Assembly: GCF_003957515.1 (NCBI RefSeq)
Contig: NZ_RQXW01000002.1
Span: 310,001-374,000, forward strand
Direction of reading: 5' to 3'
DNA from: Amphritea opalescens
GTDB lineage: Bacteria > Pseudomonadota > Gammaproteobacteria > Pseudomonadales > Balneatricaceae
Length of the DNA stretch: 64,000 nucleotides
Shown: positions 54,021 to 63,464 of the stretch, one piece after another
How the letters are laid out: every line of letters starts with the position of its first letter
How positions within the stretch are numbered: the first letter of the stretch is position 1
Program-made: the position numbers and the translations under genes
The notes under the pieces: model-generated
The model's database searches: none
Told to the model about the DNA's origin: nothing
Seen by the model: only the letters and a program-made list of their open reading frames with translations

Positions 54021-56075
54021 ATGGCTCAATTAATGATGCACCGCGAGGTGCTGGCAGGATTTGGAAAGCTACCAGCAAAAGTCCAGAAGAAAGTGGTTGA
54101 GCTACATCGTAAGTTTGAGATTGATAGTACCCAGGCTAGTATTAATCTTGAGAAACTTCAACCGATGACTAAGGACCCTAAAGTGCGCAGTGCGCGTTTG
54201 GGTGATGACTATCGAGCTATTGTTATTGCTCCGGATAAAGGTGATACATTTATTCTGATGCATATTGACCATCACGATAAAGCTTACCGTTGGTGTGAAA
54301 ATAAATTATTTGAAGCCCACGGTGCTATAGGTGTTTTTCAGGTTGTTGATGTCGAGCAAGTTGAACGAATTGCTGAAGAGTTTAATGCTGAAAAACATGT
54401 TTCTGTCGTTACTGATTACCGTCTGAACGAGTTGAATAATGATGAGTTATTTCAGGCCGGTGTGCCCGAAGCTTTAATACCTTCAGTAAGAGCGGTGCAA
54501 AGTGATGATGACTTTGAACGCATGGCCGATTATCTACCTCCAGAGGCTCGGCAAGTACTCTATGGCTATGTTTGTGGTATGGAACTCGACGAAGCTATTT
54601 TAGAAATGCTAGGCCACTCCGGAGCAGAAGAAATTAAGCCTGATGGACCTGGTGACTTCTCGCACCTCACTGAAGTTATCAGTATGGATCTTGTGTTGGT
54701 TGAAGGTGAGGAACACCTTCGGGAAATCCTTAGTGAAGATATCGAAGCCTGGCGCATATTTTTACATCCTTATCAGCGTAAATTGGTTGAGTGGAATGTG
54801 AAAGGCCCAATGAAAATAAATGGTGCTGCGGGTACAGGTAAAACAGTTGCCTTAATGCATCGAGCCGTTTGGCTTGCTAAACAACTCGGTACAGGTGAGA
54901 AAGTGTTGATTACAACCTTTACAACCAATCTGGCTGTTACAATAAAGGCTCTAATCGAAGATATGGCACCTGAGTTAAGCCGTAATATTGATGTCACTAA
55001 TTTACACCAGCTGGCTCGCTCTATCTGTCAACGTGGTGGCGCCACAGGCCGTGTTGCAGAAGATAATGATAAGGATGCTATGTGGGGTCAAGTATTTACT
55101 CATGTCGATGAGGACATTGAGTTCGATCAACAGTTTATTCGGAAAGAATATGAACAGATAGTTGATCGTATGGGTATTGATAATGAAGATGACTACCTCA
55201 CCACAGTTCGTACTGGCAGACCTCGGATGGTTAGAAAACAACGAAAAAAACTTTGGCCTTACTTTGCAGACTTTCAAAAGGAGCTAGTTAAACGTAATTT
55301 GATGACATTTGAAGGCACTGTGCATCAGGCAAGGTTAGTGGTTGAACAGGGTAGGTTTTCTAAATACAGATATGTTCTTGTTGACGAGTTACAGGATTTT
55401 GGTTTGGAAGCGCTGAAATTAATAGGCAATTTATCTCCAATTGCTGAAGAGTTACCCAACCCATTGTGTGTGGTGGGTGATGGCCATCAGCGCTTGTACA
55501 GCGCAGTGCCTATTCCTTTGAGTAGGGCTGGAGTTGATGTGCGAGGTCGTTCACGTCGTTTAAAAATTAATTATCGAACCAGTGAACAGATCAGAAAATG
55601 GGCGCATGGTATTCTTGCTGGTATAGCAGTGGATGATCTTGATGGTGAGGATGTTTTGATACAAGGTGATCGTTCTGTATTTAAGGGAGCAGAACCTCGA
55701 GTAGAAACAGTCGAAGATGAAAATCAATGTGCAGAAGCTATTTTAAGCTGGGTTAAAGGGTTGCTTGCTGCTAAAGGGGATAAGATCAGAAGCCATGAAA
55801 TATGTATAGTCCCTGCAATGCCAGCCGTCGTCAGTAAGCTACAGAATGAAGGGATCGAAACGCTGGAATTAAAAGCCCGCCAGAAAGATCCAGGTAAGAG
55901 TGAACCGGGTGTGCGCTTAGGTACTAAAAAACGAATCAAGGGCCTTGAGTTCAAGGCTGTTGCGTTACTGCTAAATGCCAATACAACTGAGAAAGTTTCA
56001 CGATTTGAGGATTATGTGGCTGCTACCAGAGCAAGAGAGCATTTGTTAGTGGTGAATGTTGAACCTGTAGGTTAA
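54021..56075 (+). CDS. RelE-like domain fused to a UvrD-type helicase
   Basis: 684 residues. The N-terminus (about 1-95) looks like a RelE/ParE-fold domain: GFGKLPAKVQKKVVELHRKF, VRSARLGDDYRAIVI and MHIDHHDKAYRWCENK. A linker and an SF1 helicase follow: Walker A GAAGTGKT (268-275), VDELQDF (Asp455), NYRTSEQIRKWA, KGLEFKAVAL and VAATRAREHLLVV. The helicase is complete. In this fold the toxin-like part may act as a nucleic-acid-binding or dormant RNase domain; the RelE catalytic residues cannot be confirmed. It ends the cluster, 73 bp after the helicase relic, and is followed by an IS110 piece. Confidence 0.75.
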   Translation: MAQLMMHREVLAGFGKLPAKVQKKVVELHRKFEIDSTQASINLEKLQPMTKDPKVRSARLGDDYRAIVIAPDKGDTFILMHIDHHDKAYRWCENKLFEAHGAIGVFQVVDVEQVERIAEEFNAEKHVSVVTDYRLNELNNDELFQAGVPEALIPSVRAVQSDDDFERMADYLPPEARQVLYGYVCGMELDEAILEMLGHSGAEEIKPDGPGDFSHLTEVISMDLVLVEGEEHLREILSEDIEAWRIFLHPYQRKLVEWNVKGPMKINGAAGTGKTVALMHRAVWLAKQLGTGEKVLITTFTTNLAVTIKALIEDMAPELSRNIDVTNLHQLARSICQRGGATGRVAEDNDKDAMWGQVFTHVDEDIEFDQQFIRKEYEQIVDRMGIDNEDDYLTTVRTGRPRMVRKQRKKLWPYFADFQKELVKRNLMTFEGTVHQARLVVEQGRFSKYRYVLVDELQDFGLEALKLIGNLSPIAEELPNPLCVVGDGHQRLYSAVPIPLSRAGVDVRGRSRRLKINYRTSEQIRKWAHGILAGIAVDDLDGEDVLIQGDRSVFKGAEPRVETVEDENQCAEAILSWVKGLLAAKGDKIRSHEICIVPAMPAVVSKLQNEGIETLELKARQKDPGKSEPGVRLGTKKRIKGLEFKAVALLLNANTTEKVSRFEDYVAATRAREHLLVVNVEPVG

Positions 56076-56173
56076 TTTCGTACTAACAAGGGAAATGGGA
56101 TGGACTCCCCTAACTTTGGCATCTTGTGTCTTATTGTAAGGTGAAACCATCAATCGAACGGAAAGAGTCCACC

Positions 56174-56487
56174 ATGAAAATTATGCGCATAGGTCTGGAT
56201 TTAGCAAAAAATGTCTTTGATGATTTTGCTGTAGACTCACTGGATAAGGCGTTTCTGAGAAAAACACTTAAACGTCTCAAAGTGCTCGAATTCTTCGCAC
56301 AGCAGGTACCCTGTATCGTTGGAATGGACAATTGTGGTGGGGTACACTACTGGCAAGAGAACTCCAGAAGCTGGGTCATAAGGTTCGTATGATGGCGCCA
56401 CAGTTTGTAGCTCCTTACCGCAAAAGTGATAAAAACGATCGCAATGATGCCTAGGCGATTTACGAAGCCGCGGACGAGCCCCTGTGA
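56174..56487 (+). pseudogene. IS110-family transposase fragment
   Basis: ATG 56174 begins MKIMRIGLDLAKNVFDDFAV, the DEDD-type start of IS110 transposases, then LRKTLKRLKVLEFF and GMDNCGGVHYW. A frameshift near 56355 moves the match to another frame (LQKLGHKVRMMAPQFVAPYR then KSDKNDRNDA), which has stops at 56452 and 56484, after which homology ends. About one third of the gene remains, so it is inactive. The upstream 80 bp may be the left end of the element. Confidence 0.85.
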
Positions 56488-56518
56488 GCCTGTACAAACG
56501 CTATATCTGGCAGAAGCG

Positions 56519-57055
56519 CTACTTGAAGCTGGCTATAATGGACGTTATGTTTTTATGCCTTATTTTTAATGTTGGCTGAGCAATTGGTACTACCCTAGGT
56601 TCACCTAAGATAACGCCATCGGCGGATACATCTACGTGCATCCCTTCCGCATATACAAATCGGTACTTTTTTATATCTCCCCATATACCGAGCTGACCAC
56701 TATGTTGTTCATAGTGATTTTTAACGAGGTGTGAACAGTCAAAATCTGTTCACTGATCGGTTTAATTCGAGTTTCATATTCAGTCTGAATGTCTCGCTGG
56801 GATGAGCATAATGTTAAGGCAATATCGGCTGAGTTCGTAAAAATCCAGTATCAACAAATACATATGATTTAAACCTATTGCGTCTATCGTCACGCTCAGC
56901 ATGGGCCACGCATCTAATGCCGTTTGGTATTCATTGAGATCAATACCCAAAACTGAACATAGCTTTGATAAGAATTCAGCATCACTGTACTTAAGATCAT
57001 AAGGCCTTGAAACAAACGAAGGCTTCTGCCTGACATAATATTCTGAATACGTCAA
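56519..57055 (-). pseudogene. Decayed gene with two frameshifts
   Basis: Three minus-strand pieces join into one protein-like product: MTYSEYYVRQKPSFVSRPYD to LLILDFYE in one frame, NSADIALTLCSSQRDIQTEY to SEQILT in a second, then DCSHLVKNHYEQHSGQLGIW to KNITSIIASFK and stop (TAG 56521-56519) in the first frame class. I do not recognise the family. Two single-base shifts are the simplest explanation. Confidence 0.5.
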
Positions 57056-57206
57056 CTAGCTCGGTCGTCCTTTTAACCCATCTATTGGCATATATTCTCT
57101 GGTTAATTTTCTCTGATATGGAATGCTAATCATTTAATAAAACTACTATTGTAGTGTTAAAAAACATGGCTATGATTTTAAATAACACTGCATGTTAAAT
57201 ATTCTT

Positions 57207-57236
57207 ACATCCTACATGTGTACCCATGTAAGATGT
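57207..57236. promoter_or_regulatory. 30-bp palindromic box, copy at kfrA (best symmetry)
   Basis: Arms ACATCCTACATG and CATGTAAGATGT match on 11 of 12 positions as an inverted repeat around TGTACC. It is followed by TATTG, as are the other copies by T(A)ATTG-like sequence. Confidence 0.65.
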
Positions 57237-57481
57237 TATTGGTGCTTGTCATATTTGTGATAGCTAACAAGTATGTCGTCTAAAAATTAATTATTCTTTA
57301 TCAGGAGCCTTTCGTTTGTATGATTTCTTGAGTGAATATGCTATTGGCTTCTTAACTAGTAATGATTTATGTTCCCATTAGTTAAAGCTCATTAATAGGC
57401 AGGCTATCGTATGAAAGTTTGTTTATGTTTTAAAATCATTTAGATTCGAGTGTTATTTGATACTGTGCTTGATGTTAAGTA

Positions 57482-57511
57482 ACACTGTTGTGATATACGC
57501 ATGTATGATGC
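57482..57511. promoter_or_regulatory. 30-bp palindromic box, diverged copy
   Basis: Aligns gaplessly with the 57207 box over 30 positions, keeping the right half-site ATGTATGATG and a following CTAATTG. It lies 255 bp upstream of the kfrA-like start region. Confidence 0.5.
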
Positions 57512-57765
57512 TAATTGATGATTTATTCTTCGGTTTTTAATTAAATGATCATGGTTTTTAATGAACTATAGATGATATGTTTATAACATTATTTAGTGTT
57601 TTTTTTGTGGTGTTTTAGTAAGTGTTAGTTAGTTTTATTGTTAATAATTGAATGTATTAATAAGTTGTTGTTATCTTTTTTTGATTTTTTCTTGCATAAT
57701 ATTATTTTGTATTTATTATTGTGTTTGTAAATAATAAAGGTGTGTGTGTATGTAGGATGTTAATT

Positions 57766-58833
57766 ATGGAATATAAAGGCTTTTCTTCACGAGATGAAAT
57801 TAAGATTGTAGCAAGATATTTATTAAAAAAAGGCATAAGACCTTCTCAGAATAATGTAAAAAAAGAGCTTAGTCAGACTTCAAGTAATACAACTATTAGC
57901 CAAGCTCTTGATGAATTCTGGTTGGATGTTTCGAAAGAGCTTGAATCAAATGATACTCGGCCGGGGATCCCAGATGAATTATATGAAATGGTTCAGAAGT
58001 TATGGGTAATGTCTTTAGAGTCGGCTAATAAAATAGCGCAAGATAGAATGGATGAAGCGTTAAAAGTTGAATCTAATGCTTTAGAGCGTGAAGCGAAAAC
58101 GCAGGAAGAAATAGCTAAGGTTTCCTTGAAGAATGAGAGGTTAGTAGGGGAGATTGATAACATGACGGCCCTTTTAGAAAAAGAGAAGGCATCGTCTGCG
58201 GATCTAGGATCACGCTTAGTTATGTCTCAGGAGAGTGTTCGTGATATACAAGCACAGCTTCAGGAAACGATGAAGAGCAATGAAGTTTATCGTACAGAGG
58301 CCAATCAACGCGTGGACTCATTGATGTCTGAGCGTACCCAGCTTAGAAGTTGGTATGAAGCCCGTGAAACGCAGTTAAAGGTCGAGTTGGATCAATCTGT
58401 TAAAGAGTGTAGGGCATTAAATGAATCGCTTACGAATTACATGGTCAGGACTAGTCAGCTGGAAAAATTCAAAGACCTGCACGAGTATGAAATGAGTGAG
58501 AATAAAAAGCTCATAGCACAGCAAGAGAAACTAACCGATCAGGTTGAAATGCTTAATGATCAACTACAAGATATGAAGGAAAAGGTCGATATTCAAAGAA
58601 AGGATTTTGAACAACAGCTTCAACAACAGCAAAAATTATTAAGCGATAAAACACAAGAAATTGCCGTACGTGAGGAGAGGCATCTGGTAGAAATAAAAGA
58701 GCAGCAGATCTCAATAGAACAACTTAAGCTTGAGCATTTAACAAGTTGTCAGAAATTGAAAATTAAACATGAGTTATTGAACGCAGAAATAAGTCAATTG
58801 AAAAGTTCGATGAAAAAAACCAGTCAAAAATAA
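57766..58833 (+). CDS. KfrA-like coiled-coil DNA-binding protein
   Basis: 355 residues from ATG 57766 with AGGA at 57753-57756; two in-frame starts upstream lack a suitable site. The first 100 residues (SRDEIKIVARYLLKKGIRPS...TTISQALDEFW) match the KfrA_N domain, a helix-turn-helix DNA-binding domain of plasmid and island proteins. Residues about 105-345 form one long coiled coil rich in E, Q, K and L. KfrA proteins autorepress, bind repeats upstream of their own gene and multimerise along DNA. The 30-bp boxes upstream are the probable targets. Confidence 0.8.
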   Translation: MEYKGFSSRDEIKIVARYLLKKGIRPSQNNVKKELSQTSSNTTISQALDEFWLDVSKELESNDTRPGIPDELYEMVQKLWVMSLESANKIAQDRMDEALKVESNALEREAKTQEEIAKVSLKNERLVGEIDNMTALLEKEKASSADLGSRLVMSQESVRDIQAQLQETMKSNEVYRTEANQRVDSLMSERTQLRSWYEARETQLKVELDQSVKECRALNESLTNYMVRTSQLEKFKDLHEYEMSENKKLIAQQEKLTDQVEMLNDQLQDMKEKVDIQRKDFEQQLQQQQKLLSDKTQEIAVREERHLVEIKEQQISIEQLKLEHLTSCQKLKIKHELLNAEISQLKSSMKKTSQK

Positions 58834-59316
58834 AAAGTCAGTAGGCGTCAATTAAGAGATTAAGGATCTAAAGAAAATGAGTGCTAAGTGCTTTGAAATA
58901 GCGCCCGCCATGTCGAGTGGTGCCCTGATTTGGTTTATGTAATGTCTTGAGTGTTCTGCGTTGTGTTGGTACGGGAAACCTTCATTGGGTTTCAGCGTTA
59001 CTTGTATCAATGGTTACAAGAATTACTGTTCTTCCAAGTAGGATCTTCAGCGTCATTAAACGGCCTATTTGAAGTCGTTTCATGTGTTTGCCAGTGGTTT
59101 TTCCATCACGAAGTGTTTCGCCTAATGTACTGCGTTAATGTTATTTAACATCAGCAACGATGTATATAAACATGCTGCATGTGTACACGTGTTAGATGTT
59201 AATTGATCAATGTGAAGGGAGCCTCTAGCAATGGACGTAGTCAATGAGGATTCAGGGTATGAAGAGTAAGGCACAAGGTTGCATGCTGCCCCAATTTGTT
59301 TGTTACCAATAGAGGT
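58834..59316. other. Gap between kfrA-like and LlaJI-type genes
   Basis: About 480 bp, convergent 3' ends on both sides. It contains the 30-bp box at 59170-59199 with a TGTTATTTAACA palindrome 20 bp before it. No clear terminator for either gene and no RNA gene are visible. Confidence 0.5.
59170..59199. promoter_or_regulatory. 30-bp palindromic box, right copy
   Basis: ACATG and AGATGT frame the centre GCATGTGTACACGTG. It is closest to the left-edge copy at 26281: both are preceded by TTTAACA and CGATGTATATA at the same distances. Confidence 0.6.
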
Positions 59317-60603
59317 TCAACTTTCTGTCGGTGGGAATAGTTGGCCGGTGATTTCGGAACTATCAGAAATATTGAGCTTCTGTCCATTGCTGTACTTCTG
59401 CATCAAAACCATAGGGTCGCAATAGTGGCAAAGTATTTCTCCATATCCAGCAACTTCTAGGAAACTATTTACGGCAACTTTCTTTTGACCACGCTCACCC
59501 ACTTTAATTTTTTCTAGGCGGTGTATTGTACCCGGAAATATGAAATGCAGAGTAACTAAAATATCTTCACCACAAATTTTCTCGGCTGCCGTTTTATAAA
59601 AAAACTGTTTCACCAAGTCATGCCACCCAGGAGCTAGTCTTGGGGTTGAAGCGTTGTAATACTTGGCATCAATAACAGCCCAGCGTGTACTGTCTTCGCT
59701 CTCAATAACAGTGTCAGTTCTCTGACCTTTTTGTGAAACTTCGATAAAGTGTTCATCTTGTTGATAGTAAGGGACAGGGAGGTTGTTATTGATTTCAATT
59801 TTTTTAGGTAGGCACCAATCGAGCATTCCTTCCCAAACGTTATGAAACTTTCGCGTGCCAACTAAAAGTTCACTGCCACTCGTTGCTGAACTCTCTTGAA
59901 TATACGCTTTCAACATACAGATCAGCTGAATATCACGTTCAGAATAACTTTCCGAGAGCTCTCGGCTGAGTACAGCCATCTGACTTTCAGCGCCTGAGTT
60001 TGGTTCAGGCATCCGGTCTAGGTTGTCATCTGCATTTACGAAATTACCAGTGATAATAACGCCATACTTCTTATAAATGCTGCGAATTACCTGTGCATGG
60101 ATTCTTGCCGTTTCACAATCAGAAACGTAGCGAGTATTACTTGTATCTGTATCGAGATAGACAAGAGAATCTCCAGAAGGGTAGGGAGTGCGTCGTGCAA
60201 TAGTTCGCTTCCAGTTTGGGCGGCCTTGGTTTATAGAAAAGTACTTTTTTCTACGCACATAGAGTCCATTAGCGCGATAATCCTCTATGAGAGAATGGAC
60301 CAGAGACAAAGAAGCTTTGCCAATGAGATCATTTTCTTGTCCTTCAGATATGCCTGTGTTTTTACCTAAATAGTAACGACTTAGGGACTGCAATAGATAA
60401 TAAGCATGATGAGGTGACATTTGTTCCAAAATGCTATTTCTTGGCATAAAGGCAGCGATGCCTTGTTGCCAAGAAACAAATCCACAATAGTGGACTCGTG
60501 TTTGATCTGGAGCGATTACCCCCCTATGTTGCATTAGTGTTACAAGATCGCTGGGTAGAGAGTCAACCTCGTCTCTGTCGCGGAAATATTCTAGGTTAGC
60601 CAT
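59317..60603 (-). CDS. LlaJI/McrC-type restriction endonuclease subunit
   Basis: 428 residues. The C-terminal half has a PD-(D/E)XK-type core: QRTDTVIESEDSTRWAVIDA then KYYNA, followed by a GWHDLVKQFFYKTA helix, the pattern of LlaJI-type and McrC nucleases. The N-terminal half is the partner-contact domain of McrC-like proteins. It overlaps the GTPase gene upstream by 8 bp. The subunit is expected to cut DNA once the McrB-like ring has moved along it. No DNA methyltransferase is adjacent in the window, so it may target modified DNA. Confidence 0.75.
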   Translation of the reverse strand: MANLEYFRDRDEVDSLPSDLVTLMQHRGVIAPDQTRVHYCGFVSWQQGIAAFMPRNSILEQMSPHHAYYLLQSLSRYYLGKNTGISEGQENDLIGKASLSLVHSLIEDYRANGLYVRRKKYFSINQGRPNWKRTIARRTPYPSGDSLVYLDTDTSNTRYVSDCETARIHAQVIRSIYKKYGVIITGNFVNADDNLDRMPEPNSGAESQMAVLSRELSESYSERDIQLICMLKAYIQESSATSGSELLVGTRKFHNVWEGMLDWCLPKKIEINNNLPVPYYQQDEHFIEVSQKGQRTDTVIESEDSTRWAVIDAKYYNASTPRLAPGWHDLVKQFFYKTAAEKICGEDILVTLHFIFPGTIHRLEKIKVGERGQKKVAVNSFLEVAGYGEILCHYCDPMVLMQKYSNGQKLNISDSSEITGQLFPPTES

Positions 60604-62497
60604 CTTGATTCTCGACAGCGGTACCTAAATTTCTGATGAGGGTATCTGCTTCTAAGCCGAAAACTTGAGCTTTTGGAAAGCTATTGTATAGCTCTCCGAA
60701 TGTCACAAAATTTGTAGAGAATAAACGGGCCCTCTCTGTAGTTTTATGCCTTAAAACATCGTCCCACAAATAGACAAATAACTTACCGCGCAATGCCGAT
60801 TGCCAGTCTTGTAGCTCAGTTTCATTAAGGAAAAATGGTCCGATCATACGATCTTCAGGTACTCTGAATTCTTTCAGCATATGGTTGAGTACTTTGTCCG
60901 CAAAATCTGCCCAAGTTATTTTAAATACCCCTTCACTCGTTTGAAGCTCTAAAACTTGGGTTGGCGCTTTATCAAAGTTAAGTTCTACATATTCAAAAGA
61001 CCAGCGACGTTTAAATGCGGTATCAAGTGGCATTACCGCTTGGTCGCTACTATTCATCGTGGCCAGCAGCGAAAGGTTTGACGGAATAAATAGTTTTCCA
61101 GCAAAAAAATAACCTCCTGTTTCCGTATTGAGATAGGTAAGTAAATCAGGATCAGAAATATCAATCTGATAGCTGCTACTACCGTCAGGCTTTCTGTCTA
61201 ATAGTTGAAAAATCTCACCAAAAACGGCTGCTGCTGGAGCTCGGTTAATCTCTTCAATGACAAGACTATAGGTATTACTAGGGTCCTTTATTGCTTTAAC
61301 CAGAGCCTCAGTAAATGCACCAGGTCTGAATCTATAGGCGACACGATCCTCTTCCATTACCGGTTTTAAGCATCCAACAAAATCACTGTACTGAGTTTCT
61401 GGGTGAAAAACCGTGCGAATAATGAATTTTTCATCCGTACTTTGTTCAATTGAGTGACTTTTACCTGTACCAGGTGCACCATAGATAATTCGATTGGAGC
61501 CTCCGGTTTTTCGTGCAGCAGAGTGTTTCTGCCTAGCTGAAGACTTAAACAAAAACTCTGAGTTCTCTTCAAAAATTGTTAGTTCTGGCCACAAATTACT
61601 CAGAGCTTCGTTAACCTGCTGTATCTCAGTACTATCATTAAGCAAGTCTTTACGAATATGAATGTATTTACAACTAGAAGGTAAATAATGTACGGGCTCG
61701 TCAATATAGCTAATATTTCCCGGTATTATGGTGCTACTTAGCTTAAATGCACCACTGATTTCTTTCCAGTCAATAATACCAATACTGGAGTCAATATTTT
61801 CGAACAGTGGCTCAAGTTTTCCTTCCCACCCCAAGACAGAAAGGATACGGAACATTAACTCATCACCTGAGCTACATTTAAACAAGTAGGGAATCGATGG
61901 GTAGTATTTTTTCTCTAGAGTTTGTAATGCTTCTGGGCACTGAGAGAAACTATAAATAATTTGCCCTAACATATCAGAGCTAACGTCAGGGACAGGAAGA
62001 GCTTTGAGAATGACGGAGCGAATAAAATCTTCTCCAGATCTCAAAGATGTACTTGCCCCTGAACCATTAATAATGTCCTTTCCTCTCAGTCTCTTTTCGC
62101 GATCGCTAAACACTTGGTAAAAATTTATCTTGCTATATTGGTCTAATGCGTCAGTTATTGGATTAGATGGAGATGGACTATTTATTAAAGCGGCGAGGTC
62201 TTCAGGATTTGATAAATCTGACTTGAGTGCATCAAACACTTCCATGTACTTGTGGAGTAGAGTGACTAACGGTTGAACTTTTAGTGCGTACAGGAAATAA
62301 TGCCCTGGCACATAAGTATGGTTATTTCTAATATCAACTCGGGCAGAGTGCTCAAATATTTTTATATTGAGATTGAGTTTTTCAAAAGCAATTTTTGCTT
62401 CATCATCAAACGCAATTTCGTCAAAGTGCCAACCTTCCGAAGGTTCATTCTGATACCACTGACCAATAGTGCTGAGTTCAGAAAGCATAATCTGCAT
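60596..62497 (-). CDS. McrB/LlaJI-type AAA+ GTPase subunit
   Basis: 633 residues. The C-terminal half is an AAA+ motor: Walker A GAPGTGKS (340-347), Walker B LVIEEINRAP, a FQLLDR segment and the sensor region MNSSDQAVMPLDTAFKRRWS, all McrB-like. The N-terminal 300 residues, probably the DNA-recognition part, are not recognised. Start is ATG 62497, with ATG 62488 as an alternative. It lies 43 bp after the 307-residue gene. The GTP-driven ring should load the nuclease subunit on DNA. Confidence 0.8.
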   Translation of the reverse strand: MQIMLSELSTIGQWYQNEPSEGWHFDEIAFDDEAKIAFEKLNLNIKIFEHSARVDIRNNHTYVPGHYFLYALKVQPLVTLLHKYMEVFDALKSDLSNPEDLAALINSPSPSNPITDALDQYSKINFYQVFSDREKRLRGKDIINGSGASTSLRSGEDFIRSVILKALPVPDVSSDMLGQIIYSFSQCPEALQTLEKKYYPSIPYLFKCSSGDELMFRILSVLGWEGKLEPLFENIDSSIGIIDWKEISGAFKLSSTIIPGNISYIDEPVHYLPSSCKYIHIRKDLLNDSTEIQQVNEALSNLWPELTIFEENSEFLFKSSARQKHSAARKTGGSNRIIYGAPGTGKSHSIEQSTDEKFIIRTVFHPETQYSDFVGCLKPVMEEDRVAYRFRPGAFTEALVKAIKDPSNTYSLVIEEINRAPAAAVFGEIFQLLDRKPDGSSSYQIDISDPDLLTYLNTETGGYFFAGKLFIPSNLSLLATMNSSDQAVMPLDTAFKRRWSFEYVELNFDKAPTQVLELQTSEGVFKITWADFADKVLNHMLKEFRVPEDRMIGPFFLNETELQDWQSALRGKLFVYLWDDVLRHKTTERARLFSTNFVTFGELYNSFPKAQVFGLEADTLIRNLGTAVENQDG

Positions 62498-62540
62498 TTT
62501 CCTTATTTGTTTAAGGCAGTTATCTACTGCAAAAAATTAA

Positions 62541-63464
62541 CTAATCGTGTTTTATCCACAAACTACGAGAAACGGTCTGACGCAGGTTTTCAACTAGCTT
62601 TTTGCTTTCGTCAGAATACTGGCTGTTTTCAAATTCACCCATATAAAACAAGAATTCTGCTAAAGGTTTTGATTGCTCTTCTGAAAGGTTGCGTATCAAG
62701 GGATGTTCGCTGTTCAAGATTATGTAGTGATCGTCTTCATAACCGGGCTCCCACAGAGAACCATCTCTGGTTTTACCCAGCCGAACATCTATATCTTCTA
62801 CCAGTGGTACTATCACGCGAAGTCGCTGAAGGTGTTCACTTCTCCCAGAGCACAGAATTCTAAATTCAAGTAGTGCATTAAAGATGATTGCGAGCGCATC
62901 ACTAAATCCTGAACGATAAATGTTATAGCGATCGGCAATGATGTTGCCAAACATATCGGTGTTATCTATGCCTACGCCTTCACAGTCTGAAATCAGGTTT
63001 AGTTGCGTTCTAACTTCCGGAGGCATAAAGAGACGCGCATACTTTTTTCCTTGATGCTGCAGCGCTTCAGCCACTTTCTCGATGGAAAAAGTAAAGCTAT
63101 CTAGGCCTAATGTATCAGCAACTTCATAGGACATACGAACAACAGGAGAATTTTCTGGCAGTTTTTCATTCAGCCACTCTTTTAGCGCACGAACTTGTTT
63201 TTTTAGGTCTCCTTTTGGTAAATCGACTACCCTTACAGCCATAGCCTTTTCAAAGGACTCTTGATGACTAAAAGTCACCGCACTTGCAGCAACCTGAAAA
63301 ACATAGTCTGACACTATCTGGTTCGACTCATTAAAAATTTGGTTAAATAGGTCAATTGGCAGTGGGATGCGGTTTTGCCAAAAAATTAGTCCATCAATTC
63401 GGTATTTTGGATTTTTATCATTAAGGTAACGTTTAAAGTCCGCTAAATCATACTGGTAGTTCAT
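62541..63464 (-). CDS. Unknown partner protein of the LlaJI-type operon
   Basis: 307 residues, no recognised enzyme motif. The N-terminus (MNYQYDLADFKRYLNDKNPK) is followed by helical segments. The last 85 residues, DGSLWEPGYEDDHYIILNSE to SRSLWIKHD, resemble the end of the upstream partial gene: the LWEP, HP, and final L-R-Q-VS-L positions agree. ATGA overlap with that gene couples the two. The role is unknown; specificity or ATPase partner are possible. Confidence 0.6.
   Translation of the reverse strand: MNYQYDLADFKRYLNDKNPKYRIDGLIFWQNRIPLPIDLFNQIFNESNQIVSDYVFQVAASAVTFSHQESFEKAMAVRVVDLPKGDLKKQVRALKEWLNEKLPENSPVVRMSYEVADTLGLDSFTFSIEKVAEALQHQGKKYARLFMPPEVRTQLNLISDCEGVGIDNTDMFGNIIADRYNIYRSGFSDALAIIFNALLEFRILCSGRSEHLQRLRVIVPLVEDIDVRLGKTRDGSLWEPGYEDDHYIILNSEHPLIRNLSEEQSKPLAEFLFYMGEFENSQYSDESKKLVENLRQTVSRSLWIKHD

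Larger units (their letters stand above)
57056..57765. other. AT-rich control region of the kfrA-like gene
   Basis: About 700 AT-rich bases. It holds 30-bp palindromic boxes at 57207-57236 and 57482-57511 and a half-conserved one at 57731-57760 that covers the ribosome site. Several shorter GTTAA/TAACA repeats lie between. No gene is supported. Confidence 0.6.

Noticed and set aside
26281-59199. The 26281 and 59170 palindromes as attL/attR of one element
   Set aside because: Further copies at 57207 and 57482 and defence genes continuing past 59.2 kb fit a regulatory box family better than a pair of attachment sites.
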